A stretch of DNA of 38,588 nt from CAZNDN01 sp964571815 (lineage in GTDB: Bacteria; Fibrobacterota; Chitinivibrionia; Chitinivibrionales; WJKA01): NCBI GenBank assembly GCA_964571815.1, contig CAZNDN010000025.1, positions 1 through 38,588 on the forward strand. Direction: 5' to 3'. Shown here one piece after another: positions 26,137 to 33,940 of the stretch; position 1 is the stretch's first letter; each line of letters begins with the position of its first letter. Below the pieces are notes generated by a model. That model was not told where the DNA came from, did not search any database, and worked only from the letters and a program-made list of their open reading frames with translations. Position numbers and translations under genes: made by a program.

Positions 26137-27660
26137 TCAGGCGTTCCGCTCGAAGTGTTTCCGGAGAAAATCCAGATCAAGCTCGGGATACAAGGGGTGC
26201 TTCTCCAGCAAGGCGGTAATTCGGGATCGGGCTTCCTGCAGCGATTTCGGCTCGATCGTGTATTTGGCTTTGCTCTTTTGCCCTGCCTTTTCCCCCGATT
26301 GAATGGTCTGAGCTTCGGTACGCGACAGCACGAGCTTCAGCACCGATGCGATCTCTTTCATCTCTTCCACGCCCATGCCCAGGGTCGTTGCCGCCGGTGT
26401 GCCGATTCGCAGTCCGCTGGTATACCAGGGGCCGTTGGGATCGCCCGGGAGAGAATTGCGATTGAGCGTGATTCCGCATTCGCGCACGGCACTTTCAGCC
26501 TGCCGCCCCGTCAGTCCAAAGGACCTGACATCGATGAGCATCAGATGATTGTCGGTTCCCCCGGTTGCCACATCCATCCCCTCTTTCATGCAGGCATCGG
26601 CCAATGCGGCGGCGTTTTCAACGATTCGGGCCGCATACGTGCGGAATTCGTCCCCGCCCGCTTCGGTGAGCGCCACGGCCTTTGCGGCCATTACGTGGGG
26701 GAGTGGTCCGCCGATTACCATCGGGCACCCCTTATCGACATGTTCGGCGAATTCTTCGGTGCACAGGATCAGCCCCCCCCGGGGACCGCGCAGTGTCTTG
26801 TGAGTTGTGGTCGTCACCATGTGGGCGTGCGCTACGGGGTCATAATCGCCGGAGAACACGCCGCCGGCTACGAGACCGGCGAAGTGGGCCATGTCGACCA
26901 TGAATACCGCTCCGACCGAATCGGCTATCTCGCGCATGCGGGCGAAGTTAATCTTCCGGGGATACGCACTGTAGCCGGCGAGGAGCACCAGCGGCTTGAG
27001 TTGCTTTGCCTGCTCCGCCAGCTCGTCGTAGTCGATAAGGCCGGTTGAGGATGATACCCCGTACGTGTGGGCGTCGAACATCTGCGCCGACACGTTGTGC
27101 CGGTATCCGTGGGTGAGGTGACCCCCGCTGTAGTAATTCATGCCCAGGAGCCGCTGGTTGTGCAATTCCGCGCGAAGCCCCTGCCATTGTTCGGGAGAAA
27201 GCCTGGAGGGATTGGATTGCCCCAGTCGCTGCAGGGCCGGTGTTTCCACCCGCGCGGAGAGGATGGCCCAGTAGGCGATCATGTTGGCGTCGGCGCCGCT
27301 GTGCGGCTGCACGTACGCATGCTCGGCCCCGAAAAGTTTGCAGGCCCGGTCGGCGGCGTAACTTTCGATTTCGTCTACATTGCCGCACCCCGCGTAGAAA
27401 CGGTGCATCGGGATTCCCTCGGCGTACTTGTCGGTGAGCAGGTTTCCCATGGCGGCCTGGGTTGCAAGCGAACAGTAATTCTCGCTGGCGATAAGCTTGA
27501 GGTTGGTGCGTTGATCGGCCAGTTCGCTCACGATTGATGCGGCTACCGAAGGAGCTACCTGCGCAACCTGGCTCAGCGATGCCAGCCAGGCCAGGAAACT
27601 GCTGTTCACCGATTCGGGGTCAGTCTGGGAGAGGTATTCGGATACCGGGTTTTCTTTCAC
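26137..27660 (-). CDS. glyA: Serine hydroxymethyltransferase, long type
   Basis: PLP enzyme that converts serine and tetrahydrofolate to glycine and methylene-tetrahydrofolate. The lysine site is TTTTHKTLRGPRGGLILC, and VDMAHFAGLVAGGVF, LIASENYCS and the cofactor contact SGADANMIAY are intact. At 507 residues it is about 80 longer than the common bacterial enzyme, with extra sequence around YWAILSARVETPALQRLGQ and the C-terminus. It fits the longer type known from chlamydiae and spirochaetes. The GTG start at 27660 is chosen because AAAGGAG lies 7 bp upstream. It is the first gene of the glyA-GT2-glf set. Confidence 0.93.
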   Translation of the reverse strand: MKENPVSEYLSQTDPESVNSSFLAWLASLSQVAQVAPSVAASIVSELADQRTNLKLIASENYCSLATQAAMGNLLTDKYAEGIPMHRFYAGCGNVDEIESYAADRACKLFGAEHAYVQPHSGADANMIAYWAILSARVETPALQRLGQSNPSRLSPEQWQGLRAELHNQRLLGMNYYSGGHLTHGYRHNVSAQMFDAHTYGVSSSTGLIDYDELAEQAKQLKPLVLLAGYSAYPRKINFARMREIADSVGAVFMVDMAHFAGLVAGGVFSGDYDPVAHAHMVTTTTHKTLRGPRGGLILCTEEFAEHVDKGCPMVIGGPLPHVMAAKAVALTEAGGDEFRTYAARIVENAAALADACMKEGMDVATGGTDNHLMLIDVRSFGLTGRQAESAVRECGITLNRNSLPGDPNGPWYTSGLRIGTPAATTLGMGVEEMKEIASVLKLVLSRTEAQTIQSGEKAGQKSKAKYTIEPKSLQEARSRITALLEKHPLYPELDLDFLRKHFERNA

Positions 27661-28162
27661 GGTTAAGCTCCTTTGAGAGTTTGCGGTGCGTCGGGACGGA
27701 AAGCGTTCGCCGGATTCGGATTCCCGGCGAAACACGATCCCCCGTTCCGGAGTAGAAGAGCGTGTAAAATATATGATCCACACGTGACATCTTCCGCGGT
27801 GCCGGTCCCCGGATGCCGGGCAGGTGTGGAAAAACCCTTCATATTCGGGCAGTACGAGGGGGCGTTCCCGGGCGTGAACGTTGTCGGGTACAAGGGGGCG
27901 GGGGGAGAGTATTTACTATTTTCTCATATTCGTTCGTAATGGCTGAGGGGCATACGGTGTTCCACCTTCTGATGAATTCGGGACAGGCGGGGTTGACGGC
28001 CGCTTTCCGCAGAGGCGGGGGGATGTCGTCGGAGTGGGCCGATGATGTCGGGAGCAGGACCGGGGCGCCGGGGACGCGGCTCGAAAGACATACTGAATCC
28101 GCCCGGTTCCCGCGCGAAATCCACAACGGAGACCGTTTCGGAGGTCTCGTTCACAGAGGAAC
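27661..28162. other. Divergent intergenic region between glyA and GT4
   Basis: Several short open frames cross this 502-bp stretch, but none has a ribosome-binding site plus recognisable protein character. An AT-rich patch at about 27767-27778 could contribute to a glyA promoter and another at 27908-27935 to the GT4 operon promoter. I see no clear -35/-10 pair or riboswitch. Confidence 0.35.
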
Positions 28163-29266
28163 ATGGCAACGAGAATTCTTTTGATCAATTGGCGTGATAT
28201 CCGCAATCCCGAGGCGGGGGGGGCTGAGGTATACTATCACGAGATATTCAGACGCCTGGCGGCATCGGGGCACTATGCGGTGACTGTGCTCTCCCATGGT
28301 TTCAGGGGAGCGCCGCGGAGTGAAACCGTTGACGGTCTTCGGGTGATTCGCACCGGCAGCAGGCTTCTGTTCAACTTCGCGGTGGTTCCATGGGTGCGAA
28401 AACGGCAGGCGGAATACGACCTGATCGTTGAAGATCTCAACAAGGTGCCGTTTTTCACGCCGCTGTATACTTCACGCCCACGGCTGCATCTGGCAATGCA
28501 CTTTTTCGGAAGAACAATTTTCCGGGAAATCTCCTTTCCCATGGCTTCCTATATTTTCTTCATGGAGCGACTGATTCCCCTCGCCTATCGCTCGGAGCGC
28601 TTCGTGGCTATCTCGCCAAGTACGCGCGAGGAAATCCGCGCGTTCCGCACGACAGAGCAGGACATCGCGGTCGTTGAGCCCGGAATCGACCTCGAGGCGA
28701 CACGCTCAACCGCCACCAGGAGCGCGATCCCGACAATGGTGTACTTCGGGCGAATCAAGAAGTACAAGAATATCGATTTCATACTGCACTGTCTTCGGGA
28801 TATTCGCAATGAAGTGCCCGATACGCGACTCGAAATAGCCGGTGGTGGTGAGTATGCCGGTGCTCTCAGGAGGCTTGCGGTACGTCTCGGTGTTCAGGAG
28901 AGTGTCGTGTTTCACGGTTTCGTTTCCGAGGAGGTGAAGCTGGATCTTCTGGGCAGAGCGCACCTTGTCGTGAATCCATCGGTCAAGGAAGGGTGGGGTA
29001 TTACCAATATCGAGGCAAATCGCTGCGGGACCGCGACGTTGTGCAGCAACGTAGCGGGGTTGAGAGACTCGGTGCGTGACGGAGAGACGGGACTTCTCTT
29101 CGAGCCCAGCTCCCGGAAGGACTTCGTGTCCAAGGCGGTGCGCATTCTCACCGATCAGGAGTACCGCCGTCGGCTTGAGAAGCAGGCATTCGCGTTCGCG
29201 GGAGAGTTCGGCTGGGACGGCATTGCCCGGAAGATGGATGCGGCGATTCGGAGGGCTCTGCCGTGA
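28163..29266 (+). CDS. Family 4 (GT-B) glycosyltransferase
   Basis: A 367-residue GT-B fold transferase. The N-terminal half has the acceptor-side glycine-rich loop NPEAGGAEVYYHEI. The C-terminal half has the donor-binding block VVNPSVKEGWGITNIEANRCGTATLCS with the E-x7-E-type pattern, preceded by LVEPG-like VEPGIDLEA and YFGRIKKYKNID. Typical of capsule or lipid-linked glycan transferases; the sugar is unknown. AGAGGAAC precedes the ATG. Its end overlaps the next gene in a GTGA arrangement. Confidence 0.88.
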   Translation: MATRILLINWRDIRNPEAGGAEVYYHEIFRRLAASGHYAVTVLSHGFRGAPRSETVDGLRVIRTGSRLLFNFAVVPWVRKRQAEYDLIVEDLNKVPFFTPLYTSRPRLHLAMHFFGRTIFREISFPMASYIFFMERLIPLAYRSERFVAISPSTREEIRAFRTTEQDIAVVEPGIDLEATRSTATRSAIPTMVYFGRIKKYKNIDFILHCLRDIRNEVPDTRLEIAGGGEYAGALRRLAVRLGVQESVVFHGFVSEEVKLDLLGRAHLVVNPSVKEGWGITNIEANRCGTATLCSNVAGLRDSVRDGETGLLFEPSSRKDFVSKAVRILTDQEYRRRLEKQAFAFAGEFGWDGIARKMDAAIRRALP

Positions 29267-30291
29267 GTGCATCACCGGACGTTGGCGCCTCCGGCGCCGG
29301 CCGGGGGGGACGTTCGCGGTTCACCTCGGGTGTGATCCTTACGGCGAAGATTGCCGTAACCGCGGTGGTTGTCGGCTACATCATCCGGCGTTTCGGATGG
29401 GGAAGGATTGTTGATACACTCAGGGACGCTTCCTCGTCGTGGCTTGCCGCGGCGCTGCTGCTGTTTTTTGTCAGCGCGCTTCTGGGCGTGGTACAGTGGC
29501 GGCGCCTTCTGCACAGCAGAGGCGTAGCATTGACGGCGAAGCGGGCATTCGTGCTCTATTTCATCGGCCTTTTTTTCAACAATTTCATTTTCGGCACGGC
29601 TGCCGGTGACGCTCTCCGCGTGGCGTACGTGAAACTCGGCACGGGGAGCGCCCGGTCGGGGCTGGCGGCCACCTTCCTGGATCGCTTTGCGGGCCTCTGT
29701 ATCATGCTGATCTACGCCGCGGGAGGAAGCGCATTCCTTCTGCAGCGCGGCCTGGTCAGCGGAACGACCCTTGTTGCCGCGGTGCTCTCCCTGGGTTGCG
29801 CATTGATACTCTTCCTGGGTGTATTTCTCTTTCTTATCTCCCGTCGGCTTCAGACCCTTTTCTTCGGGGTCTTTGAGAGAATTCCGTTTGCCGGCGGAGA
29901 GGCTTTCAGAAGTGTGGTCATGCAGGCATTGCTGGAGGCGAAAGACCGGCGTTTGCTGTGGGAGGTGACCGGCCTTTCGGCGGTGATTCAGGCACTGCGC
30001 GTGGGCGTCCACATTCTCTGCGGCGTATCGCTGGGGCTGGTTACTCCCGACAATATCCACTTCTTTTTCGTGTTTGTTCCCATTCTGGCCGTCTTGATGA
30101 CGGTGCCGCTGCCGTTTGGGATTCGCGAAGGCGTGGGAGGGGCGCTGTTCGCCCTTGCGGGATTTCCCGTCGATGCGGCGCTGGTGATGGAGTTCCTGGC
30201 TTCGGTGGTAGGGATACTCGCAAGCTCGGTCGGCGCGATATGTTTTGTCGGGGCAAAAACCAAACCGTCCATAGCGAGGTACGGCGTATGA
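29263..30291 (+). CDS. Lysylphosphatidylglycerol synthase TM-type (YbhN/UPF0104) membrane protein
   Basis: A 342-residue protein with about eight membrane helices, of the family found as the flippase domain of MprF and as stand-alone YbhN/AglD-like proteins. Recognisable blocks are QWRRLLHSRGV, FFNNFIFGTAAGDALRVAYV, ATFLDRFAGL and the C-terminal PFGIREGVGG. Such proteins sit in glycan and lipid loci, where a transport or flipping role is suspected but not proven. The GTG start overlaps the preceding stop, and the next gene starts at this gene's stop (ATGA), making a tight three-gene unit. Confidence 0.85.
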   Translation: MSASPDVGASGAGRGGRSRFTSGVILTAKIAVTAVVVGYIIRRFGWGRIVDTLRDASSSWLAAALLLFFVSALLGVVQWRRLLHSRGVALTAKRAFVLYFIGLFFNNFIFGTAAGDALRVAYVKLGTGSARSGLAATFLDRFAGLCIMLIYAAGGSAFLLQRGLVSGTTLVAAVLSLGCALILFLGVFLFLISRRLQTLFFGVFERIPFAGGEAFRSVVMQALLEAKDRRLLWEVTGLSAVIQALRVGVHILCGVSLGLVTPDNIHFFFVFVPILAVLMTVPLPFGIREGVGGALFALAGFPVDAALVMEFLASVVGILASSVGAICFVGAKTKPSIARYGV

Positions 30292-31226
30292 ACATTTCGG
30301 TAGTAGTTCCCCTTTACAATGAAAAAGACAGTCTTGCGGCGCTTACGGAAAAGATCGTGAAGACGCTTTCGGACTGGGGCAGGTCGTACGAGATCGTGTA
30401 CGTGGACGACGGGAGCACCGACGGTTCGTTCGAACTGCTGGAGCGTCTGTACACGACCCGGCCCGCCGCGATTCGCGTCGTGCGCTTCAGTCGCAACTAC
30501 GGCAAGTCCGCGGCACTCCAGGTGGGAATCGACCATGCACGGGGTGACGTGATCGTTACCATGGATGCCGACCTTCAGGACGACCCGTCGGCAATTCCCG
30601 ACATCGTGAGCAAGCTGGAAGAAGGATGGGACGTGGTGTCGGGATGGAAGAAGAAGCGGCGGGATCCGATATCCAAGATTCTGCCGTCGAAAATATTCAA
30701 TTTTGTCACCTCGTTGCTGTCCGGGATTCGACTTCACGATTTCAATTGCGGCTTCAAAGCGTACCGCGCCGATGTGGCCGGGAGTCTGGTGATATACGGT
30801 GAACGCCATAGGTTTCTTCCCGCGTTGGCGCACTGGGACGGCTTCCGGGTTACTGAGATCCCCGTGCCGCATCATCCCCGCCGGCACGGCAGGTCGAAAT
30901 ACGGCATGAATCGTTTCACCAACGGCCTGTTTGACCTGATCACCCTTCTGTTTCTGCGACGATATCTGAAGAACCCGCTTCATTTCTTCGGCATGGTCGG
31001 ACTGATTCTCGGCTTTGCCGGCACGTGCGTGCTGGGTTACTTCGGCATCCAGTGGGTGGTAACCGGCCACATGCATATCCGCCCGCTGACACTGCTTTCT
31101 CTGGGTGCGGTAATCATGGGGATCCAGTTCATTTCCATCGGATTGATCGGTGAAATGATCACGCATTCACTGCCGCGAAGCACCTATACGATCAGGCAGG
31201 TCCTTCAGCAAGAGCCCGCGCCATAG
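30288..31226 (+). CDS. DPM1/DPG-synthase-like family 2 glycosyltransferase with C-terminal membrane helices
   Basis: A 312-residue GT2 protein of the polyprenyl-phosphate glycosyltransferase type. SVVVPLYNEKDSL, YVDDGSTDGSFELL and the metal site MDADLQDDPSAIP are present. HFNCGFK-like DFNCGFKAYRADVA, RHRFLPALA and RRHGRSKYG follow, and two C-terminal helices lie between about residues 232 and 290. It probably loads a sugar onto a polyprenyl phosphate at the inner face of the membrane. This is consistent with the flippase-like gene before it and the GT4 gene before that. Confidence 0.9.
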   Translation: MNISVVVPLYNEKDSLAALTEKIVKTLSDWGRSYEIVYVDDGSTDGSFELLERLYTTRPAAIRVVRFSRNYGKSAALQVGIDHARGDVIVTMDADLQDDPSAIPDIVSKLEEGWDVVSGWKKKRRDPISKILPSKIFNFVTSLLSGIRLHDFNCGFKAYRADVAGSLVIYGERHRFLPALAHWDGFRVTEIPVPHHPRRHGRSKYGMNRFTNGLFDLITLLFLRRYLKNPLHFFGMVGLILGFAGTCVLGYFGIQWVVTGHMHIRPLTLLSLGAVIMGIQFISIGLIGEMITHSLPRSTYTIRQVLQQEPAP

Positions 31227-31698
31227 TGCCCGTCCATTCTTTCGGCGGTGAGGGAATTACTTCGTGACGTGACTATTCTCGAGAGGCGGGAGAACGGGTA
31301 CGGTGTCCGCACCGTATTGTGAACAAGAGCAGGTTGGCGGTTGCGATATTGGCAGAACCACGATCTACCCGCACATCCTCAAGAACGAACAAGAATCCCT
31401 GCGCAGCCTGGTGGATATTCTGCCCGAGTATGAAGCTCAAACCCGTGAAGCAGGCGGCAGGCAAGACAAAAACCGAGTGGGAAGCCAATTGACGAAATTG
31501 GCATGGTTAAGGGGAATAGTTGTTGCAGTGCGCTCAATTCGGAGCGCTGTGCGGGTTTGTACATCAACTTATTGCAGGACCGTTTTTTGAAATACCGGGT
31601 TGATTGAGGCTGATGTCTCCCGTTGAGATCATGGCCGGAATGGCAGGTTTCCGATGTATATTTCTTCTTGAAGACCAGCATATCAAAGGAACCAGGCT
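31227..31698. other. Low-coding region before the toxin-antitoxin pair
   Basis: About 470 bases with no supportable gene. An open frame at 31303-31590 starts at GTG without a ribosome-binding site and I recognise nothing in it. The region has several interrupted short frames and could hold a decayed gene. It contains the left copy of the inverted repeat. Confidence 0.35.
31591..31606 (+). repeat. Left copy of a 16-bp inverted repeat flanking the toxin-antitoxin pair
   Basis: AATACCGGGTTGATTG here is the exact reverse complement of 32214-32229. Interior to both copies, a TGTCT follows at nearly the same distance, so the similarity may extend imperfectly. No clear target-site duplication flanks it. 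Confidence 0.8.
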
Positions 31699-31881
31699 AT
31701 GACAGCAAAACAGATGGCCCAGAAAGTTATCGAAGAGCTTCCAGACGAGGCGACATTCGATGACATCCAATACCATCTCTACGTTCTCGAATGCGTGCAG
31801 CAGGGTGAAGAGGATCTGAAGAATGGCCGAGTCATGACCAGCGAGCAGGTGGAACAGGGCATGGCGAAATGGCTGAAGTGA
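31699..31881 (+). CDS. Antitoxin of a ParE/RelE-type pair
   Basis: A 60-residue acidic protein (QKVIEELPDEATFDDIQYHL) with a helical pattern and a polar C-terminus. It lacks an evident DNA-binding motif. Antitoxins of this short kind precede RelE/ParE toxins in many genomes. AAAGGAA lies 8 bp before the ATG. It overlaps the toxin gene by 13 bp, which supports coupled expression. The role is inferred mainly from the neighbour. Confidence 0.75.
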   Translation: MTAKQMAQKVIEELPDEATFDDIQYHLYVLECVQQGEEDLKNGRVMTSEQVEQGMAKWLK

Positions 31882-32168
31882 TCTGGGCGGCTCGCGCCTA
31901 TGAGCATCTGGAAGAAATCGCAGAGTACATCGAAAAGGACTCGCCCTTCCAGGCTCGAAGAGTGGTGCAGCTTATTGTCAAGGAAACACGCCGCCTTGCG
32001 GAGAACTCACGGATTGGGCATATGATGCCGGAAATCCAAGAGGATTCATACCGCGAACTTCGAGTCTTCAGCTACCGTATTCTATACAGAATTGAGCGCG
32101 AAGACAGAATCGCGATCGTCGGCATTGTCCACGCTCGCAGGCTTCTAAAGACAGGGATGCTCGGATAG
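31869..32168 (+). CDS. ParE/RelE-superfamily toxin
   Basis: A 99-residue protein of the RelE/ParE fold. It opens VIWAARAYEHLEEIAEYIEKDSP, cut here to its key part ARAYEHLEEIAEYI, followed by RLAENSRIGHMMPEI, YRELRVFSYRILYRIE and a terminal IVGIVHARR. The arrangement is more like ParE (gyrase poison) than mRNA-cleaving RelE, but sequence alone cannot decide. The pair is flanked by inverted repeats and lies in a region of gene relics, as mobile or addictive modules often do. Confidence 0.85.
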   Translation: MAEVIWAARAYEHLEEIAEYIEKDSPFQARRVVQLIVKETRRLAENSRIGHMMPEIQEDSYRELRVFSYRILYRIEREDRIAIVGIVHARRLLKTGMLG

Positions 32169-32213
32169 GCGTGAAGCCTTTCCTCCCCAGTCCCAAGATT
32201 GTAGACAACCTCC

Positions 32214-32229
32214 CAATCAACCCGGTATT
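32214..32229 (-). repeat. Right copy of the 16-bp inverted repeat
   Basis: CAATCAACCCGGTATT on the plus strand is the exact reverse complement of 31591-31606. The two copies bracket the toxin-antitoxin genes in a 639-bp unit. Confidence 0.8.
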
Positions 32230-32310
32230 GACACTGACAGTGAAGATTTGACTGTGCAGAAATGCACAACAAGCCGCTCGTGGTGTGCCTTGCAAAGGTA
32301 CGTTTCGCTC

Positions 32311-32327
32311 GTGGGTGGAAGTCCCAC
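32311..32327 (+). other. Small hairpin, possibly a group II intron scrap
   Basis: GTGGG and CCCAC enclose the loop TGGAAGT, followed by CGGGG. This stem recalls stems in domain I of bacterial group II introns. No intron end, reverse transcriptase or domain V on this strand supports it, so the identity is weak. Confidence 0.2.
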
Positions 32328-32358
32328 CGGGGAAAATGCCGGAATGCCCCGTAGACAC

Positions 32359-32628
32359 TCACCAGTGCTGTTGGGAGACCGACGATGCTGCCCAAGACGT
32401 CAGAATCCGGATACCCCGGATGAAAGGATGATCAGGATACACGGCAGTGGTAGAGCGGAGAATGTCGTGATTGGCAATCTGGTAACATTGCAGGAGCTCA
32501 TCGCGTACCACATCACCGGTTGTCAGGACTTTGTCGGTTGGCTTGAAGCATCCTTCATCGTTTTTCTTGATGAGACCCAGCGAGAGGAGCAGCTCGATCG
32601 ACTGTTTCGGCTCCCCGGGCTTCTTTTT
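32359..32628 (-). pseudogene. Fragment resembling TIGR02147/DUF4423 proteins, fused behind an IS91 fragment
   Basis: About 60 residues (IELLLSLGLIKKNDEGCFKP, then TDKVLTTGDVVRDELLQCYQ) resemble the centre of TIGR02147/DUF4423 proteins known from Fibrobacter, Bdellovibrio and myxobacteria. There a winged-helix-like segment ends in a G(L)I-x-x-D-x-x-G-x-(F/Y) turn. The N- and C-terminal parts of such a protein are missing, and the last 35 codons look random. It continues in frame from the IS91 fragment, so it is a relic joined by recombination. The identification is from memory of the family pattern. Confidence 0.45.
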
Positions 32629-32982
32629 CTCCTGCATTCCCAGCTTTTTGTTCGAGTCATGGCCGTAGTATCGTATCGGGTGTTCGCCCTTATTCGGTAT
32701 ATGCCGGGTGACTTCAGCCAGGAAATCAAGCGGATCGTAGACCTCGAAGTTCCGCGCAATACCTGCTATCAAGGTCGTATCTCCCGAGAGCGGAAAGGGG
32801 ACGCACCTGGCGTGTGATGGCCGATAGAGTATTCTCCCGTCCTTTGTCGGGGAAACCATTCTACCAAGAGAAGAAGGACATCGGGCGATATACTCGATAA
32901 GCCGCTGCATGCCCGGCTTGTCACCTTTCTCGATGCGCACCGAATTGTCAACACTAAACCCGGAGTGTTTCCGGGTGCGCAT
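32629..32982 (-). pseudogene. IS91-family transposase fragment
   Basis: About 118 residues match the C-terminal half of IS91/IS801 rolling-circle transposases: HSGFSVDNSVRIEKGD, LIEYIARCP, and DFLAEVTRHIPNKGEHPIRY followed by YGHDSNKKLGM. The catalytic N-terminal half with the HUH and tyrosine motifs is absent, so it cannot be active. It is joined upstream to a helix-turn-helix gene in another frame and downstream, in frame, to an unrelated fragment. Confidence 0.75.
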
Positions 32983-33428
32983 ACTCCCTGTGATTTGATC
33001 GCCGTCTTTGCTTTGACCAAACCAGCATCATACAGGGTAAGAAGCACCGTGCGTACCTGCACGCTGTTACGCCGGGGCAGGTGCATCGACGCCCGTGCTC
33101 CCAAATCAATGTTAACCGCACTATTGTCACGATTCACGGCACAACCAACGTCCTTCATCTTCGCGGGTGGAAGAAAGGTCGAATGGCTACGGCGCCGATC
33201 CTCCAACGCACCCGGGCCGTCGCGATGCAACGTTTTCACCAAGGTTTTCACCGACTCTCCGGCCATACCCAGGCTCCGTCCGATGGACGAGTGGGTAGCC
33301 CCCAGCAAGTAGAGCGCAAACGCCACAAACCATCGTACCACTGCATCACCGAAAACGGCAGATACTCGTGCACAGCGATCACGGGACAAGTCCCGGTCAA
33401 AGCTCAAGTCGCGGCAACATATCACCAT
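32983..33428 (-). pseudogene. Helix-turn-helix gene truncated by the IS91 fragment
   Basis: A perfect AAGGAGG (complement of 33435-33441) precedes the ATG at 33428, so this was a real gene start. Residues about 35-75 form a helix-turn-helix (ALYLLGATHSSIGRSLGM, then ESVKTLVKTLHRDG, GALEDRR) as in the N-terminal domains of IS630-like transposases and related regulators. A second block contains ARASMHLPRRNSVQVRTVLL and YDAGLVKAKTA. After about residue 148 the frame runs into IS91 sequence out of phase, to 32769. Its original function is unknown. Confidence 0.6.
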
Positions 33429-33441
33429 GCCGAACCTCCTT

Positions 33442-33940
33442 GTATTTAACCCTCATAGCATTGGGCGGTAACCGCGAAATACGGCCAAAGCCCGTTTCCT
33501 GCCACTAAAAAATCACTTGAGTGGGTTAAATGCAAGTCAGATACAAATATCATATATTGCCAGCCAACGCGACACAACTTCCGGGACACCGCACTAGATT
33601 CCTGCCTATCCAAAAATTGACCAATTTCGGCAATAAATATAGCACACGCCTCGAGATATACCCGGGCAGAGCGCCTATCGGGATGGATACATTCCTGCGG
33701 GAGGCAAAGGGGGTAAGGCAATAAACGCGGCCGGGGTCTTCTCGTGCGGGGGGCCGGCGTAGCCGAATCGACTCCTGTGCGTTCTCCCGGCGGCCCGGTC
33801 GCTTCTCCAGGCACATCGCCGCGGAAATCCCGCGGCGCGGCTGCAACTTCCTTCCCGAGTACCCACGAAGCTACAGATTATTTTACCCACAGGCTTTTTC
33901 CCTCAGCCCCATTGCGGCAAAAAGAAACAACGGAGAATCC
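33442..33940. other. Intergenic region between the relic HTH gene and the SNF2 gene
   Basis: About 500 bases with no supportable gene; the short open frames lack ribosome-binding sites and recognisable sequence. The part from 33500 to 33640 is notably A+T-rich and changes to G+C-rich sequence near 33720, marking the edge of the mosaic island. GGAGA lies before the SNF2 ATG. Confidence 0.4.

Noticed and set aside
27813..28184. 123-codon open frame in the glyA-GT4 gap
   Set aside because: Gly/Arg-rich, no ribosome-binding site, and it overlaps the supported GT4 start.
31303..31590. 95-codon open frame before the toxin-antitoxin pair
   Set aside because: It starts at GTG without a ribosome-binding site and is not recognisable; other frames are as plausible, so it is described only as non-coding or decayed.
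31591..32229. Integron cassette with attC site
   Set aside because: The repeats flank the genes at both ends and do not fit the core-site patterns of attC, which lies on one side of a cassette.
33530..33724. 64-codon open frame upstream of the SNF2 gene
   Set aside because: No ribosome-binding site and no recognisable motif, and it spans a sharp composition change.
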